DNA of 64,000 nucleotides from Vombatus ursinus (GCF_900497805.2 NW_020954590.1:96050599-96114598); one strand, 5' to 3'; shown: positions 40,019 to 52,734, numbered from the stretch's first letter. The notes: generated from the sequence alone by a model not told the origin. Program-made: numbers and translations.

Positions 40019-41932
40019 AAAGTAACTGCAGACAACATAAAATATTTTGGAGTCTATCTGCCAAGGTAAACCCAGGAACTATACGAACACAACTACAAAA
40101 CACTTTACACAAATAAAGTCAGATCTCAATAATTTGAAAAATATCAGTTGCTCAGTGGAAGGCTGAGCTAATATAATAAAAATGATAATTCTATCTAAAT
40201 TATTTTACTTATTCAGTGCCATAACAATCAAACAACCAAAAAATGTTTTATAGAGCTAGAAAAAATAATAGCGAAATTCATCTGGAAGGACAAAAGGTCC
40301 AGAATATCAAGGGAATTAATGAAAAGAAATGCAAGGGAAGGTGGCCTAGCCATACCAGATCTAAAACTGTATTATAAAACAGCAATCATCAAAACTACTT
40401 GATACTGCCTAAGAAATAGAGTGGCAGATCAGAGGAATAGGTTAGGTATACAAGACACAGTAGTCAATGGCTATAGTAATCTACTGTTTGATAAACCCAA
40501 CGACTCTAGCTTCCGGGATAAGAATTCACTATTTGACAATAACTGCTGGGAAAACTGGAAAAGAGTATAGCAGAAACTAGGCATAGACCAATGTCTTATT
40601 CCATATACCAAGATAAGGTCAAAATGGGTACATAATTTAGACATAACTGAAACTATAAGCAAATTAGGAGAGCAAGGAATAGTTTACCTATCAGATCTAT
40701 GGAGAAGGGAAGAATTTACGACCAAACAAGAGATAGAGAACATTATGAAATGCAAAATGGATAATTTTGATTACATTAAATTTAAAAAGTTTTGCGCAAA
40801 CAAAGCCAATGCAACCAAGATTAGAAGGAAAGCAGAAAACTGAGAAACAATTTTACAGGCAGTATCTCTGATAAAGGCCTTATTTCTAAAATATATAGAG
40901 AACTGAGTCAAATTTATAAGAATACAACTAATTCCCCAACTGATAAATGGTCAAAGGATATGAACAGGCAATTTTCAGATGAAGAAATTAAAGTTATCTA
41001 TGAATATATCTATATATAAAAAATCCTCTAAATCACTATTAATTAGAGAAATGCAAATCAAAACAACTCTGAGGTACCACATCACACCTATCAGATTGGC
41101 TAATGTGACAAAAGAGGAAAATAATAAATGTTGGAGAAGATGTAGGAAAATTAGAACACTAATGCATTGTTGATGGAGTTGTGAACTGATTCAACCATTC
41201 TGGACTACAATTTGGAACTATGCCCAAAGGGCTATAAAACTATGCATACCCTTCAATCCAGCAATACCACTACTAGGTCTATATCCCAAAGAAATCATAA
41301 AAAAGGGAAAAAGACCAACATGTACAAAAATATTTATGGCAGCTCTTTTTGTGGTGGCAAAGAATTGAAAATTGAGGGGATATCCATCAGTTGGGGAATG
41401 GCTGAACAAGTTGTGGTATATGAATGTGATGGAATATTATTGTTCCATAAGAAATGGTGAGCAGGTGGATTTTAGAAAAACCTGGAAAGACTTGCATGAA
41501 TTGATGTTGAGTGAAGTGAGCAGAACCAAGAGAACATTGTACATAGTAATAGCAACATTGTGTGACGACTGGCTTTGCTAAGCTTAGCTTTTCTGAGCAA
41601 TGCAATGATCAAGACAATTCCAAAAGACTCATGATGGAAAATGCTATCCACATCCAGAGAAAGAACTATGGAGTCTGAATGCAGATCAAAGCATACTATT
41701 TGCTCTTTTTTTCTGTTCTTTGTTTTTCTTTTCTTGTGGTTTTTCCCTTTTGTTCTGATTCTTCTTTCATAGCATGACTATATGGAAATACGTTTAATAG
41801 GACTATGCATGTCTAGCATATACCAGATTGCATGCCATCTTGGGAAAGGGAGGAAAGAATGGGGGAATTTAGAACTTAAAATTTTATTAAAGTGAATGTT
41901 GAAAAACTAAAAATAAATAAATAAATACTTTT
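40019..41932 (+). mobile_element. Older L1 LINE, ORF2 C-terminus and 3' UTR (right half)
   Basis: This continues the outer L1 after the RPL31 poly(A): VTADNIKYFGVYLP, the thumb region, the segment with KCWRRCRKIRTLMHC near 41130-41173, the final KNLHELMLSEVSRTKRTLY, then the 3' UTR with an AT-rich (AAATA)n end at about 41915-41932. The stretch is full of stops. The first 13 bases duplicate 33327-33339, the target duplication of the RPL31 retrocopy. Confidence 0.9.
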
Positions 41933-41939
41933 TTTTTCA

Positions 41940-42175
41940 AAGAGAGGTTTGCACTCTTAGAGAGAAGATGCAACACATATAAAAATAAATATTTTATGAC
42001 AAGGCAAGAACCATTTTTCATGTATAACCTATATCAAATTGCTTGCCTTCTCAACTGGGGTGGGGAGGAGGAAGGGATAGAATTTGGAACTCATTTTAAA
42101 AAATGAATGTTAAAATTGTTTTTACATGTAATTAATTAATAAATAATTTTTAGATGTTTTAAATAAATAAAATGA
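41940..42175 (+). mobile_element. L1 3' UTR fragment
   Basis: The stretch has the end of an L1 3' UTR: TATAACCTATATCAAATTGC, then TGCCTTCTCAACTGGGGTGGGG, and an A-rich terminus. It follows directly on the outer L1 of the nest and appears to be a separate short insertion. It ends about 60 bases from the STAU2 dsRBD2 exon. Confidence 0.65.
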
Positions 42176-42234
42176 CAATTTAAACAAATTATAATAACAA
42201 AATCAAAGCAAAAAGCAATTGAAGACATACAGAC

Positions 42235-42370
42235 CTCTGATTGTACATGCCCCGAAAGTTGTAGTTTGCTCTGTAATTTGGGAATGGCTTTGGATCTAAA
42301 GGCCTGTAGATGGCAGGCTCTCCCCTTTTCATAGCAAGACCATTTAGTTCCACTGTTGGAGTTATACTCC
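42235..42370 (-). CDS. STAU2: STAU2 coding exon: start of dsRBD2
   Basis: The exon encodes SITPTVELNGLAMKRG, EPAIYRPLDPKPFPNYR, then ANYNFRGMYNQR. The acceptor is TTTAAACAG|GG and the donor CAGAG|GTCTGT; it is 136 bases, completing a Gly codon shared with the previous exon and leaving two bases for the next. It forms helix 1 and the start of strand 1 of dsRBD2. The stretch after YRPLD separates STAU2 (PKPFPNYRANYNFRG) from STAU1 (PYSRMQSTYNYN), so this exon fixes the paralogue. The next exon should encode YHCPVPKIFYVQL and the rest of dsRBD2; I looked for it on the minus strand down to position 1 and did not find it, so it probably lies to the left of the window. Confidence 0.96.
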
Positions 42371-43120
42371 CTGTTTAAATAAAAGACAAATACATGTAAA
42401 ATATTTCTACAATAAAAAATACAATCTATACTTATATTTATTATCAGGAGTAAAAAGTGGAAATGGAGGACAGTGAGATTCTGTATAGAGAACCATCAGA
42501 ATGATTTTCTTATTCCAGGAATATAACTACTATCAGGACAAAATAAAGTACAAAAGCAGTCTTTTTTCTTTTTCTGAGTTTGATCTAGTGCTTTCTGGTA
42601 ACCCATTCCAAAGAAATAAAGCACACAACTCTCAAAAGTTTCTTCACATTATTCAAAATTGGACTATTCAAAATTACAATTATAGGCAAACTATGACAGA
42701 TATATTATTAAATATAATTAACATAAAATATAATTGTAAATAAAATATGGAATTGGTTCCAGCCCAAAGGAAATGTGCAATGAAAATTCAAATAATGAGA
42801 GAGAACACTTCAAGACATTCATTACACTAATCGAGATCTAGCTATACTTAATTAAGAAATTAAACATCAGCAATAAAAACAGGTAATTTAGAATGTTATA
42901 CAAAGAGAGTTTGTAAACCCCATGCTAAAATAACTTTAAAAAGTAAATTTAATTAATTTAATACGGATAACTTGCATAAGATCATGCTGTTCCCAATGAC
43001 ATGTATAGGATGAATGCATAAAATGATTCAACCTCTTTTAGATTTGGTGTTTTATTCTTAGAATACAAAATACAATGCCACAGTAAAAAAAAAAAAAAAA
43101 AATCCTTACTTATAAGAGAC
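42371..43120. other. STAU2 intron beside the dsRBD2 exon
   Basis: The region holds the pyrimidine-containing acceptor for the exon and an A-run at 43084-43101. Nothing else is recognised. Confidence 0.6.
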
Positions 43121-43179
43121 AATGTTAGAGCTGGAGCCAACCTTTACACTGCTCCCTAGCACTCCCTAGTGTTAGACAT

Positions 43180-43725
43180 TGTCGATCACAGAGTCACAGA
43201 AGCTCAGAGTTGAAAGGAGCCTCAGGAATCATCTAATCAATACTAGAATAGGAATTTCTTCTATAACATAATCAACAATTCTTCATCCAGATTCTTCTTT
43301 AGATCTCCAGTGAAATGGAATCCACTCCCTCCCAGGCTGCTCTAATTTTGAAGACGTTTTCCTTACATCTAGTCTAATTTGGCCTCTGCAACTTCCACCC
43401 CCTGCTGTTAGCTCCATCTGGGAAGTCCAAGCACAACAAAACTATCCTCTCTTCTATTAGCTTCTTCTGGTCTTCCTTCTCCAAGTTTAACATTCTAAAT
43501 TATTTAACTATTCCTCATTATTGCATGATCTTGGAACTTTTATCATACAAGTTGCCCTCTTCCACGCTCTCCAACTTTTCAATGCCATTTCTAAAATGTG
43601 GTACCCTGAACTGAATGCTAGAAGGAGATTCCCTCCCTACCACCTGCCAGACCCCAGACACTACACTATTAAGGCCCTCTTAATGTACCCTAAACTCCTA
43701 AATTTACAGATTAGGAAACTATAAC
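43180..43725 (-). mobile_element. CR1/L3-like LINE 3' end, antisense
   Basis: AGCTCAGAGTTGAAAGGAGCC, ATCCACTCCCTCCCAGGCTG, CTCTAATTTTGAAGACGTTTT and ATGTGGTACCCTGAACTGAAT are the antisense of the family 3' portion in order. Confidence 0.75.
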
Positions 43726-44469
43726 ACAAAGAGGTATGGTTTTAAATTTAGATACTTGAGAATGGTCCTAGCTTACCTGGAAAAGGACAAACTGTTTCAG
43801 TTCCGTTCAATTTAAGAAACACTTATTGAGAGCTTACTAAATGAAAGATAGTAAAAGCAGCAATGTTTTGAAATACCCCTTGTTTAGTAACTTGTGCCAC
43901 AAAAAACAAAATGCCCACTAAGTAACTTTCAGAGTAGACTCTGTAATATACTGTCTTAACTCTTTGCCACTTTCTTCACAAATAATTAAGGCAAAATACG
44001 CAGCAAAAAGAAAACAAGTTTTCTTCTTGCTACAAAGGAAAAACCAAAATGAGCTCTTCAGGATAAAACTTAGGGGTTGCCAGGACATCAGCTGTCCTCT
44101 AGTAGTTGCCTGAAGTCTGGCTGTGCTAACTAAAGCATCTCACTTTCAAAAAATGAGTATTTAACATTCTTATTGAATTGCATAACAGCTAAGTGAGGAA
44201 ATATGGAAGGAAATGGGGCAAACTAAGAAAAAAAGGTAATAAAAATATAAAAATAAAGCAAAACCAAATATAACAATGAAGTCATCTATTACAAACAACT
44301 ATCATTTGACATGGAAGCACAAAGAGGAGGAATAGCTAGAGTACTTGCATCATTATTTAATAAGGTTTTATAATCAATAATCCATATCTGCTCCTCTAAA
44401 TCATATTCTTCAAATGGCTATATTAAATTTGTCTCTTGGCTAATGGATAATCATACTAACCAGATGTCC
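43726..44469. other. STAU2 intron, no recognised feature
   Basis: I see no exon, repeat boundary or notable frame here. Confidence 0.6.
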
Positions 44470-45075
44470 AAGTTTTCATTCAATTCACTTTTTAACAAAC
44501 ATTTATTACATACCTACTATGTGCAAGGCACCAGGGAAACAAAGATATCATTATCATCATCATTCTCATTTATATAGTGCTTTTAGATTGAAAAGTGCTC
44601 TACACATGTGAATTCACTTAATCTTCACAACCACCAGAGGCAGAGAGGTTAAGCGACTTACCCAGGGTAATACAACTAATAAGTATCTCAGGCAGGTTCA
44701 AACTCAGGTGTTCCTGACTGGAAGTTCAGTATTCTATGCACTATACCACCTAGCTGCCCTGAAGAAGTTCATAATCTAATGGAGAAGGTTGGAATGAGGC
44801 AAGGCATGTATGTAAATAACTATGATATGAGGACAAGGGAGCCCAAAATAGGGCTATTAGGAATCTAAGGAAGCAGAAATCTCTCTTTGGAGGGGTCAGG
44901 GAAGGTTTGGCTTCAAGGTTAAACCTTGATGGAAAGTAAGGTCTCCAACAGGACTCAATTACAGGCAGGAGGTAAAGGAAGGAGGTCTCTGTGGGCATAG
45001 GGAATAATGTGAACAAACTATCAGAAATGGGAGAGGGTAAAATGAGAACCAGCAACAGGTAGTAGCTCCATTTGA
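44470..45075 (-). mobile_element. L2 3' end, antisense, split by a SINE
   Basis: Left part 44470-44545 (AACAAACATTTATTACATACC; GTGCAAGGCACCAGGG) and right part 44760-45075 (GAAGAAGTTCATAATCTAATG; GGAAGGTTTGGCTTCAAGG) form one L2, opened by the SINE at 44546-44759. Confidence 0.75.
44546..44759 (-). mobile_element. MIR-type CORE-SINE inserted in L2, antisense
   Basis: GGCAGAGAGGTTAAGCGACTT, then TCAAACTCAGGTGTTCCTGAC and ATACCACCTAGCTGCCCTG: the antisense core and tRNA-like head. Confidence 0.8.
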
Positions 45076-45159
45076 CTGGCACAGAGAGCATTCATAGGGG
45101 AGTCGTCCGGCTAAAACAGGCAGGGAGGTTTGGCATCATCACAGGTGAGGTCCGATCTA

Positions 45160-45415
45160 ATTCAACAAACATTACATAAGCATCTACTAGGCTCTGAGGA
45201 CACAATGATAAACTGAAACTGTCCTTGCCCTCAAGGATCCTATCTGACTAGAGAGATAAAACATGAACCCAAATAAATAAATACAAAGTTATACAAAGTA
45301 ATTTCAAGAGGAAGAAGGCTTAATAACTGGGGGAATTAGAAAAGGCCTCTCCCAGGAGGTGGGATCTGAGCTGTGCTTTGAAGGATGCCAGGGACTCCAA
45401 GAGGAGTCACCACAG
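45160..45415 (-). mobile_element. Second L2 3' end, antisense
   Basis: AACAAACATTACATAAGCATC, TTGCCCTCAAGGATCCTATC and GTGGGATCTGAGCTGTGCTTTG follow antisense L2 order. Confidence 0.7.
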
Positions 45416-45419
45416 AAAC

Positions 45420-45840
45420 TCTCTGCTTGAGCCAAGCAAGCTACTCACTGTTTTCCAACTACATCACACACTTAACTTCCCAGGCCTCTCAACTTTGCTC
45501 ATGAATTTTCCTCTTACCTCCCTTCCTCTCCATTTGTCTAAATCCTACCCATTTCTCAAAACTTAGATTCAGTTCTAACTTCTCCGTTAAGCCTGACCCA
45601 ACTGCGCCAGTCCTCAATTCTGACCTTGAAATCCCTATAGCACTTACTGCTGTTACACCATTTCATTTAGCACTTAAATACATTGCATTTTTATTTACCC
45701 TATTTCGTTTATGTCGTAGATTCCCAAATAACTAGACTATAATTCACGGACAGGACTGCATAGTAGATTTCTTTGCACCCCAGGCACCCAAAACACTGCA
45801 TAACAAAAGTAAGGACTCAACAAATGGTCAATGAAAATAA
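45420..45840 (+). mobile_element. L2 3' end, sense
   Basis: ACTTCTCCGTTAAGCCTGACC, TAGCACTTACTGCTGTTACAC and a decayed tail ending AAGGACTCAACAAATGGTC. With the preceding copy it makes a converging pair. Confidence 0.7.
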
Positions 45841-46640
45841 TGATTATAATCCAGAAACATTAAAGAAATTAACAGAAACCTAAATGTTTCCCATTTGCCA
45901 GGGAGTAGTTAATTTCTCATCATCTGTAAAATAACTATAAATGTCATTTTGATTATGAGTGTGAAAAACTAAGTTTAATGTTCACTTCTGGTATAAGAAT
46001 AAGCTAAGACAGAAGAGTCAATCTAACATACTTACTGTTTCTACATAAGACATAAGAATATAAACTATATAGACAGGGGGTCAGAATGGAAATAGATCAG
46101 GCAAACCAGGTGAGACTTGGAAATGGAAGAAAAGACTCAGAAAAATTGAGCAGGTAACCCATTCAATCTCCTTTACGTAACACACTTAGGGCAAAGTACA
46201 GAAGTGAATAAGCATTTATGTGACTTAAGTGAATGAACCTGTGTGTTTATGAAAGATGAAATAGATTGCAAACTCTTTGAGGTCAGAGACTGCACCTTTT
46301 TTTGAATCTAAATGATACTAGAATAGTGGTGAGTAAACTAGTAAATTAATAAGTGAATGTGTGAATACGCTGGTTTTTGCTGACTCTTTAAAACAAAATC
46401 CTGGAAAGGCAAATATATCACTCTGCTGAAGCAATTGTTTTAAACCTTAGTATCCACCATTAAACTTTTACCTTTAACTGACATAACTCAGTTGTTTCCC
46501 ACTTATCACTCTAAAAATCCTCGTTGATTACAGAACTAGTCTATTACAATGCAACCAAAGCTCTTCTTTCTTTCCAAAAGCACACAAGGAAAAGGCATAA
46601 ATATAACACAAGAAAAGGAAACAATTCAGCATTGGTTTAC
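45841..46640. other. STAU2 intron left of the dsRBD1 exon
   Basis: No feature is recognised apart from the donor at 46639-46640. Confidence 0.6.
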
Positions 46641-46800
46641 CTGGATTACTATTAATATTGTTTTTGGGGGGTCGAGGAGTCGGTTTGGGAAGGGTAGTTT
46701 CCCTCAAGGCTTTGTTGGCAGCAGCATGTTGGGCTTTCTTTATACTGCTCCCTTCGGACTGCCAGGTCTGTTCTCCAAGAGTTAGCTGCACTGAGAACAT
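46641..46800 (-). CDS. STAU2: STAU2 coding exon: second half of dsRBD1 and linker
   Basis: The exon encodes MFSVQLTLGEQTWQ, then SEGSSIKKAQHAAANKAL and a basic Pro-rich linker ending NNINSNPG. The acceptor is TTTTTGAAG|ATG and the donor CCAG|GTAAAC; the exon is 160 bases and ends in phase 1. The block SIKKAQHAAANKAL is the conserved helix-2 motif of dsRBDs, whose Lys pair contacts the RNA backbone. As I recall the human protein, differences are conservative (for example S to T in LTLGEQ). In other mammals, splicing a different short upstream exon to this ATG gives a shorter isoform with a half dsRBD1. I did not find such an alternative first exon in the adjacent 15.2-kb intron, but it would be only a few codons long and easy to miss. 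Confidence 0.96.
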
Positions 46801-46884
46801 CTTCAAAAAAAATTTGAAAAAATTAATTAAAACTTTCCAGTAAGAAAGTATGTATGAAATGTTACCTGTCTGAAAAATAAATAC

Positions 46885-47165
46885 ATAGCATTATAGAATT
46901 TGAGCATTAGCAGGGACTGTAAAGATTATCTAGTCCAATCTGACAAATTGTATAAATAAGGAATGTAGTATAGTAGATAAAGTGCCAGACTTGGAGGCAG
47001 GAAAACCTGGGTTTTAATCCTGCCTCAGATACTTAATAGCTGTGTGACTCTAGGCAAGTTCCTTAACCTCTCTGGACTTCAGATTCTTCTTCTGTAAAAT
47101 AAGGAGGTTTGACTCAATGATGTCTAAGGTCCCTACCAACCCTAAGTCCATGATCCTAGAAAGCA
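46885..47165. mobile_element. Two MIR-type SINE pieces
   Basis: 46885-46958 is an antisense MIR end (GATTATCTAGTCCAATCTGA). 46960-47165 is a sense MIR (AGTATAGTAGATAAAGTGCC; ATAGCTGTGTGACTCTAGGC; TTCTGTAAAATAAGGAGG). Confidence 0.8.
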
Positions 47166-47985
47166 GAGAAGTTTAAAGAGATTAAGTGAATTTCTTCCAA
47201 CTAGGTTACATAACTATTCAGTATCCTTCAAAAGAAGGTTCTAGAACTCCAATCCACCGCAGTAACTCTAAGGGATAAACACCAAATTCTGTCTTCTACC
47301 ATATCAGCTGAGGCTGGCATTGATAGGGTCCCCGATGTATAGTTGAGGAAAAAAACAAATAAAAATAGAACATGATTTTGTAACAAAATAGAAACATCTC
47401 TTTAATATCATTCAGATTATCTTCACTAAAGCACATATAGAAATACACACGGCAAAGTAAATCTGTTCTCCTAAAAATCTGGGGCACATATCAGAGAAGA
47501 CCTAAATTTCTTCCTCTTTTCTATCACAAACTCTAAGAGGAAGAGGTCAGACAGATATAAAGATGAAACTGGAAAGAGGACAGCAAACTGACAACGGATA
47601 GAAATGGTTTGCAAATATCTTTATTATAAATGATTTTCACCATCAAGGACGTGGAGCTACTATATTTGGATTCTTAATTTCACCATCTTGAATGTGTTTA
47701 TACAGGAAATGGAAATAGCAATGAAGAAAACAGCTATACTAGACCAAGGATACATAGAAGGGGGTCTCTGCTGGAGACAACACAATTTTGAGAACATTGA
47801 AGGACCAACTTTCAAGACATCTAAAAGAGGGAAAAATAGCAAAGTGTTAAAAAAAAAAATCTCTCAGGCCATACCAAAACCAAAAAGAAGTGCACAAGAA
47901 ACCCATCAATCAACTAAATCATATGCCTATTTTCCTGTCTGTACAGAAATTTATGAGAAATATCCATACATTCATTAAGTATATA
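47166..47985. other. STAU2 intron, unclear content
   Basis: No gene is called. A plus-strand frame at 47688-47978 (96 residues, starting MNVFIQEMEIAMKK) shows no domain I recognise; the right part may be decayed L1. Confidence 0.4.
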
Positions 47986-47989
47986 TACT

Positions 47990-49285
47990 TGATACAGAAG
48001 GAAAGGATTTTATATGTGATATTTTATAGTAGATTATCAAAATTAACTGAAAGATCCAGAGAACACAAGGTCCCACTGAATTTATTATTTGAAAATCATA
48101 AAAAAGCATTTTGTTTGGTATGGCAAAATGCCATCTCCTAAAGAACAAAGTGAAGCATCTCAAGGGAAATAACAAAAAAAAGTAGGCAGGAAAGAGACCT
48201 AGTAGTACCATATCTAAAACTATACCAGAAAGCAATAATCATCAAAAACACTTTAGCAATAGTTCAAAAATAGAGAGTTCAATCCGTGTAACAGATGAGG
48301 TGCATACTGTACAGAAGCAAATGAACCTAGTAGCCTAAAGTTCAACAAACCCAAAGATCCCAGCTCCTGGGGAAGGACTCACTATTTGACAAAAACTTCT
48401 AGGAAAATTGGATGGCAGTCTAGCAGAAATGAGGTTAAGAACAATACTAAATATCAAATAAAAGCTAAGTTCCAAATACATACATGACTTAGAAATAAAA
48501 AGTCATATTATATATATACAAGTTAGAGGAACTAGGAAGAAATTACCTTTAAGATCTATGTATAGGGGAAAGGTTTATAACTAAACAAAGGACAAAGAGG
48601 ACTATAAAGGATAAAATGGAAACTTTTGATTGCAAAAAAATTTTAAAGTTTTTTCATATTGCAAATGCAACACAGCTAAGTTGTTATAAGGGAAACAGTT
48701 GCCAGGAGAAAATCTTTGTAGCAAGTTGTTCTGATAAAAGTCTCATTTCCAAGACATAGAAGGAACTGTTAGAAATTAGTAAGAATAAAAACCATTCCCC
48801 AGTTGATAAATGGTCAAAGGATAGGAACATGAACAGGCAGTTCTCAAGGAAAGAAATCTAAGCTATCAACATACACATGAAAAAATGCTCCAAATCACTA
48901 AATTACATTAGAGAAATTGAGGCTCCACTTCATACCTATTGGATTGGCAAAGTTAGGGAAAAGAAGGAAAATTTCACGTGGAAGTGGAAGACAGAATGCC
49001 ACATAAAGGAAACAGAAAGTACACCTGTTTGGCTGGTGTATAGAATACATGAAATGAAACAATGGAACAAAAAAAGAGAGTTCTGTTTGACAGATGAGGT
49101 ACACAACGTGCAGAAGCAAATGAACCTAGTGGCCTAGAGTTCAACAAACTCATACCAGCTCCTGGGGGAAGGACTAACTATTTGACAAAAACTGCTGGGG
49201 AAATTGGACAGGAATCTAACAGAAATTAGGCTTAAACCAACACTAAAAATAGTGTACAAAGATAAGCTCCAAATTCATTTATGAC
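47990..49285 (+). mobile_element. Old L1 ORF2 pieces, with one ORF2 segment present twice
   Basis: 48000-48900 follows ORF2 through KPKDPSSWGRTHYLTKTS to the ...PVDKWSKDRNMNRQFSRKEI region. 49060-49285 then repeats an earlier ORF2 segment (CAGATGAGGTACACAACGTG; GTTCAACAAACTCATACCAGC), equivalent to about 48270-48490. They are diverged, so this is either two insertions or an old duplication. Confidence 0.65.
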
Positions 49286-49425
49286 CTAAAAAGCCAAACT
49301 AAAGTCAGAGTATAAAGGGCTTTAAATGCTAACTGGACAAATTTGTACTTTATTCCAAGAGCAATGGGGAGCCACTGAAGTTTCTTGAGAAAGTGATTTC
49401 CCTCACCATACCTGTACTTTAAGAA
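49286..49425 (-). mobile_element. L2 LINE, antisense, left part (broken by L1)
   Basis: AGCAATGGGGAGCCACTGAAG and the stretch ending ACCTGTACTTTAAGAA match antisense L2 just as at 27.9-28.0 kb. The text resumes after the L1, at 52007. Confidence 0.75.
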
Positions 49426-52006
49426 TTCTCTAATAAATACAGATGCAAAAATTTTAAATAAAATATTAGCAAATAGATTACAGCAACTTATCACACGAAT
49501 AATACACTATGACCAGGTAGGATTTATACTAGGAATGCAGGGCTGGTTCAATATAAGGAAAACTATCATAATTGATCACATCAACACCAAAACTAACAGA
49601 AACCACATGATCATCTCAATAGATGCAGAAAAAGCTTTTGACAAAATACAACACCCATTCCTATTAAAAACACTAGAGAGTATAAGTATAAATGGAGTCA
49701 TCCTTAAAATAATAAATAACATCTATCTAAAACCTTCAGCAAACATTATTTTGTAATGGGGACAAGCTAGAAGCATTTCCAATAAGATCCAGGGGTGAAA
49801 CAAGGATGTCCATTATCACCACTGTTGTTCAATATCTTACTGGAAACATTAGCTTTAGGAATAAGAGAAGAAAAAGAAATTGAAGGTATTAGAATAGGCA
49901 AAGAAGAGACAAAGTTATCACTCTTTGCAGATGACATGATGATATACTTAGAGAATCCTAGAGAATCAAGTAAAAAACTACTTGAAATAATAAACAACTT
50001 TAGCAAAGTTGCAGGCTATAAAACAAACCTACATAAATCATTGGCATTTCTATATATTACCAACAAAGCCCAACAGAAAGAGATAGAAAGAGAAATTCCA
50101 TTTAAACTTACTGCAGACATTATAAAATATTTAGGAGTCTACCTCCCAAAACAAACCCAGGAACTATATGAACACAATCACAAAACACTTTTCACACAAA
50201 TAAAGTCAGATCTAAATAACTGGAAAAACATCAGTTGCTCATCGGTAACCGAGCTAATATGATAAAAATGACGATTCTACCTAAGCTAATTTACTTATTC
50301 AGTGCCATACCAATCAAACTACCAAAAAAATTATTTTATGGAGTTAGAAAAAAATAATAACAAGATTCATTTGAAAGAACAAAAGGTCCAGAATATCAAG
50401 GGAACTAATGAAAAGAAATGCAGGGGAAGGTGGCCTAGCCATTCCAGATCTCAAATTGTACTACAAACCAGCAATCATCAAAACTGCTTGGTACTGGCTA
50501 AGAAATAGAGCAGTGGATCAATGGAATAGGTTAAGTATGCAAGACACAGTAGTCAATGACTATAGTAATCTATTATTTGATAAACCCAAAGACCCCAGCT
50601 TCTGGGATAAGAACCCACTCTTTGAAAAAAACTGCTGGGAAAACTGGAAAAGAGTATGGCAGAAACTAGGCATTGATCAAAATCTTACACCATATACCAA
50701 AATAAAGTCAAAATGGGTTCATGATTTAGATATAAAGGCTGATACTATAAGCAAACTGGAAGAGCAAGGAATAGTTTACCTACCAGATCTATGGAGAACA
50801 AAAGAAATCATGACCAAACAGGAGATAGAGAACATTACGAAATGCAAAATGGATAACTATGATTACATTAAATTGGAAAGTTTTTGCACAAACAAAGCCA
50901 ATGCAACTCAGATTACAAGGAAGGTAGAAAATTGGGAAAGAATTTTTACAACCAGTCTCTCTGGTAAGGGCCTCATTTCTAAAATATATAGAGAATTAAG
51001 TCAAACTTATAAGAATACAAGTCATTCCCCAATTGATAAATGGTCAAAGGATATGCACATGCAGTTCTCAGATGAAGAAATTAAAGTCAACTATAGTCAT
51101 ATGAAAAAATGCTCTAAATCAATATTGATTAGAAAAATGCAAATCAAAACAACTCTGAGGTACCACATCACACCTATCAGATTGGCCAACATGACAAAAC
51201 AAGAAAATGATAAATGTTGGAGATGGGAAAATTGGAACACTAATGCATTGTTAGTGGAGTTGTGAAATGATCCTACCATTTTGGAGAGCAATTTGGAACT
51301 ATGCCCAAAGGGCTATAAAAAAGTACATACCCTTTGACCCAGCAATAGCACTTCTAGGGCTATATCCCAAAGAGATCACACAAACGGGAAAAGGACCTAC
51401 ATGTACAAAAATATTCATAGCAGCTCTTTTTGTGGTGGCAAAGAATTGGAAATTGAGAGGATGCCCATCCATTGGGGAATGGCTGAGCAAGTTGTGGTGT
51501 ATGAATGTGATGGAATACTATTGTGCTATAAGAAATGATGGACAGACTGACTTCAGAAAAACCTGGAAAGACTTGTATGGTCTGATGTTGAGTGAAGTGA
51601 GCAGAACCAAGAGAACGTTGTACACAATAACAGCCACATTGTGTGATGACTAATATTGATAAACTTAACCCTTCCCGGCAATACAAGGATCTAAGATATC
51701 TCCAGAGGTCTTGTGATGGAAAATGCTATCCACACCCAAAAAAAGAACTATGGAAGCCGAATTGTTATTTTTTTCTCTTCCATTGAGTTTTGTTTCCTAT
51801 TTCTGGTGGGTCCTCCAATTGGTTCTAATTCTTACTTACAACATCATTAATGTGAAAATATGTTTAATAGGAATGTATACATATAGCCTATATCAGATTG
51901 TGCGCTATCTTGGGGAGGGAGGTGGGGAGAAAGGGGGAGAAAAATTTTAAACTTAAAAGCATATGGAAGTGATTGTTGATAAATCATTATAAATTAATAA
52001 AAAAAA
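49426..52006 (+). mobile_element. Younger 5'-truncated L1 inserted in L2
   Basis: It starts in the reverse transcriptase and runs to an A-rich end. Long frames survive: 49535-49756 ([18 protein letters not shown]), 49795-50262 ([37 protein letters not shown]), 50408-51265 (285 residues) and 51267-51653 (128 residues, ending RTLYTITATLCDD). Frameshifts separate them and the Cys motif near 51230 is altered ([14 protein letters not shown]). It is about 5% different from the L1 at 33.5 kb over the stretch I compared, so the two are close relatives. Short direct repeat AAGAA flanks it. Confidence 0.92.
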
Positions 52007-52676
52007 AAGAACACTGACATGGCAACTGCACGGAGAGTAGAGAAAGAAGAAACAATGCAAAATTGGTCTTTCTGACCAATTAGAAAGCTATTATAATAGT
52101 CTATTTGAAAAATGGAGAGGGTCTACCTATACTAGGGTAATTGTGCTATGAACAGAAAGAAAAGGACATAGGAGACAGACATTAAAGAGCTTGAATCAAT
52201 AAGACTTGACTATTAATTGTATATGGGGATGACGGAAAATGAAGAGTCAAGGATGACTACTGGAAGAATGTGGTGCTCTTGACAAAAGGAGGAAAGGTAG
52301 AAGAAGGAGTGGGTTTAGAAAGAGAATGAATTTCTTTCGAACTTATGGAGCTTGAGATGCCTATCAGATATCCAGGTGATCATGTCAAATACAAAGTTGA
52401 AAATGCACAAATTGAGCTCAAGAGAAAGATAAGGACTAGAAATACAATTTTGGGAATAAGCCATGTAGAGATGATAGCTGAATCCATAGGAGATGATGAG
52501 ATCACCAAAAGAGAGAATGTAGAGAGAGAGAGGAGAAGGCCAGGCTCAGAGACAGGACATAGATGATGAACCTGCAAAAGAGAACAATAATGATCAGTCA
52601 GAAAGGGAGAAAGAGAACCATGACAGATCAATATCATGAAAACCCAAGAAGGAGAGTATAATAGGATCAATTATCT
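52007..52676 (-). mobile_element. L2 LINE, antisense, middle part
   Basis: AGTCAAGGATGACTACTGG, TGAGATGCCTATCAGATATC and GAGATGATGAGATCACCAAAA match antisense L2 reverse-transcriptase sequence and continue 49286-49425. Confidence 0.75.
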
Positions 52677-52734
52677 ATCAGGGTTCCCTCTCTCCCTAAA
52701 ACATGGTTTAGGCAAGTTTTTTTTAATAAAAAGC

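Noticed and set aside
51299-51686. Antisense frames at the L1 3' ends (also near 7920, 39142 and 41218)
   Set aside because: They recur opposite the same ORF2 tail in every L1 copy, so they are shadows of ORF2.
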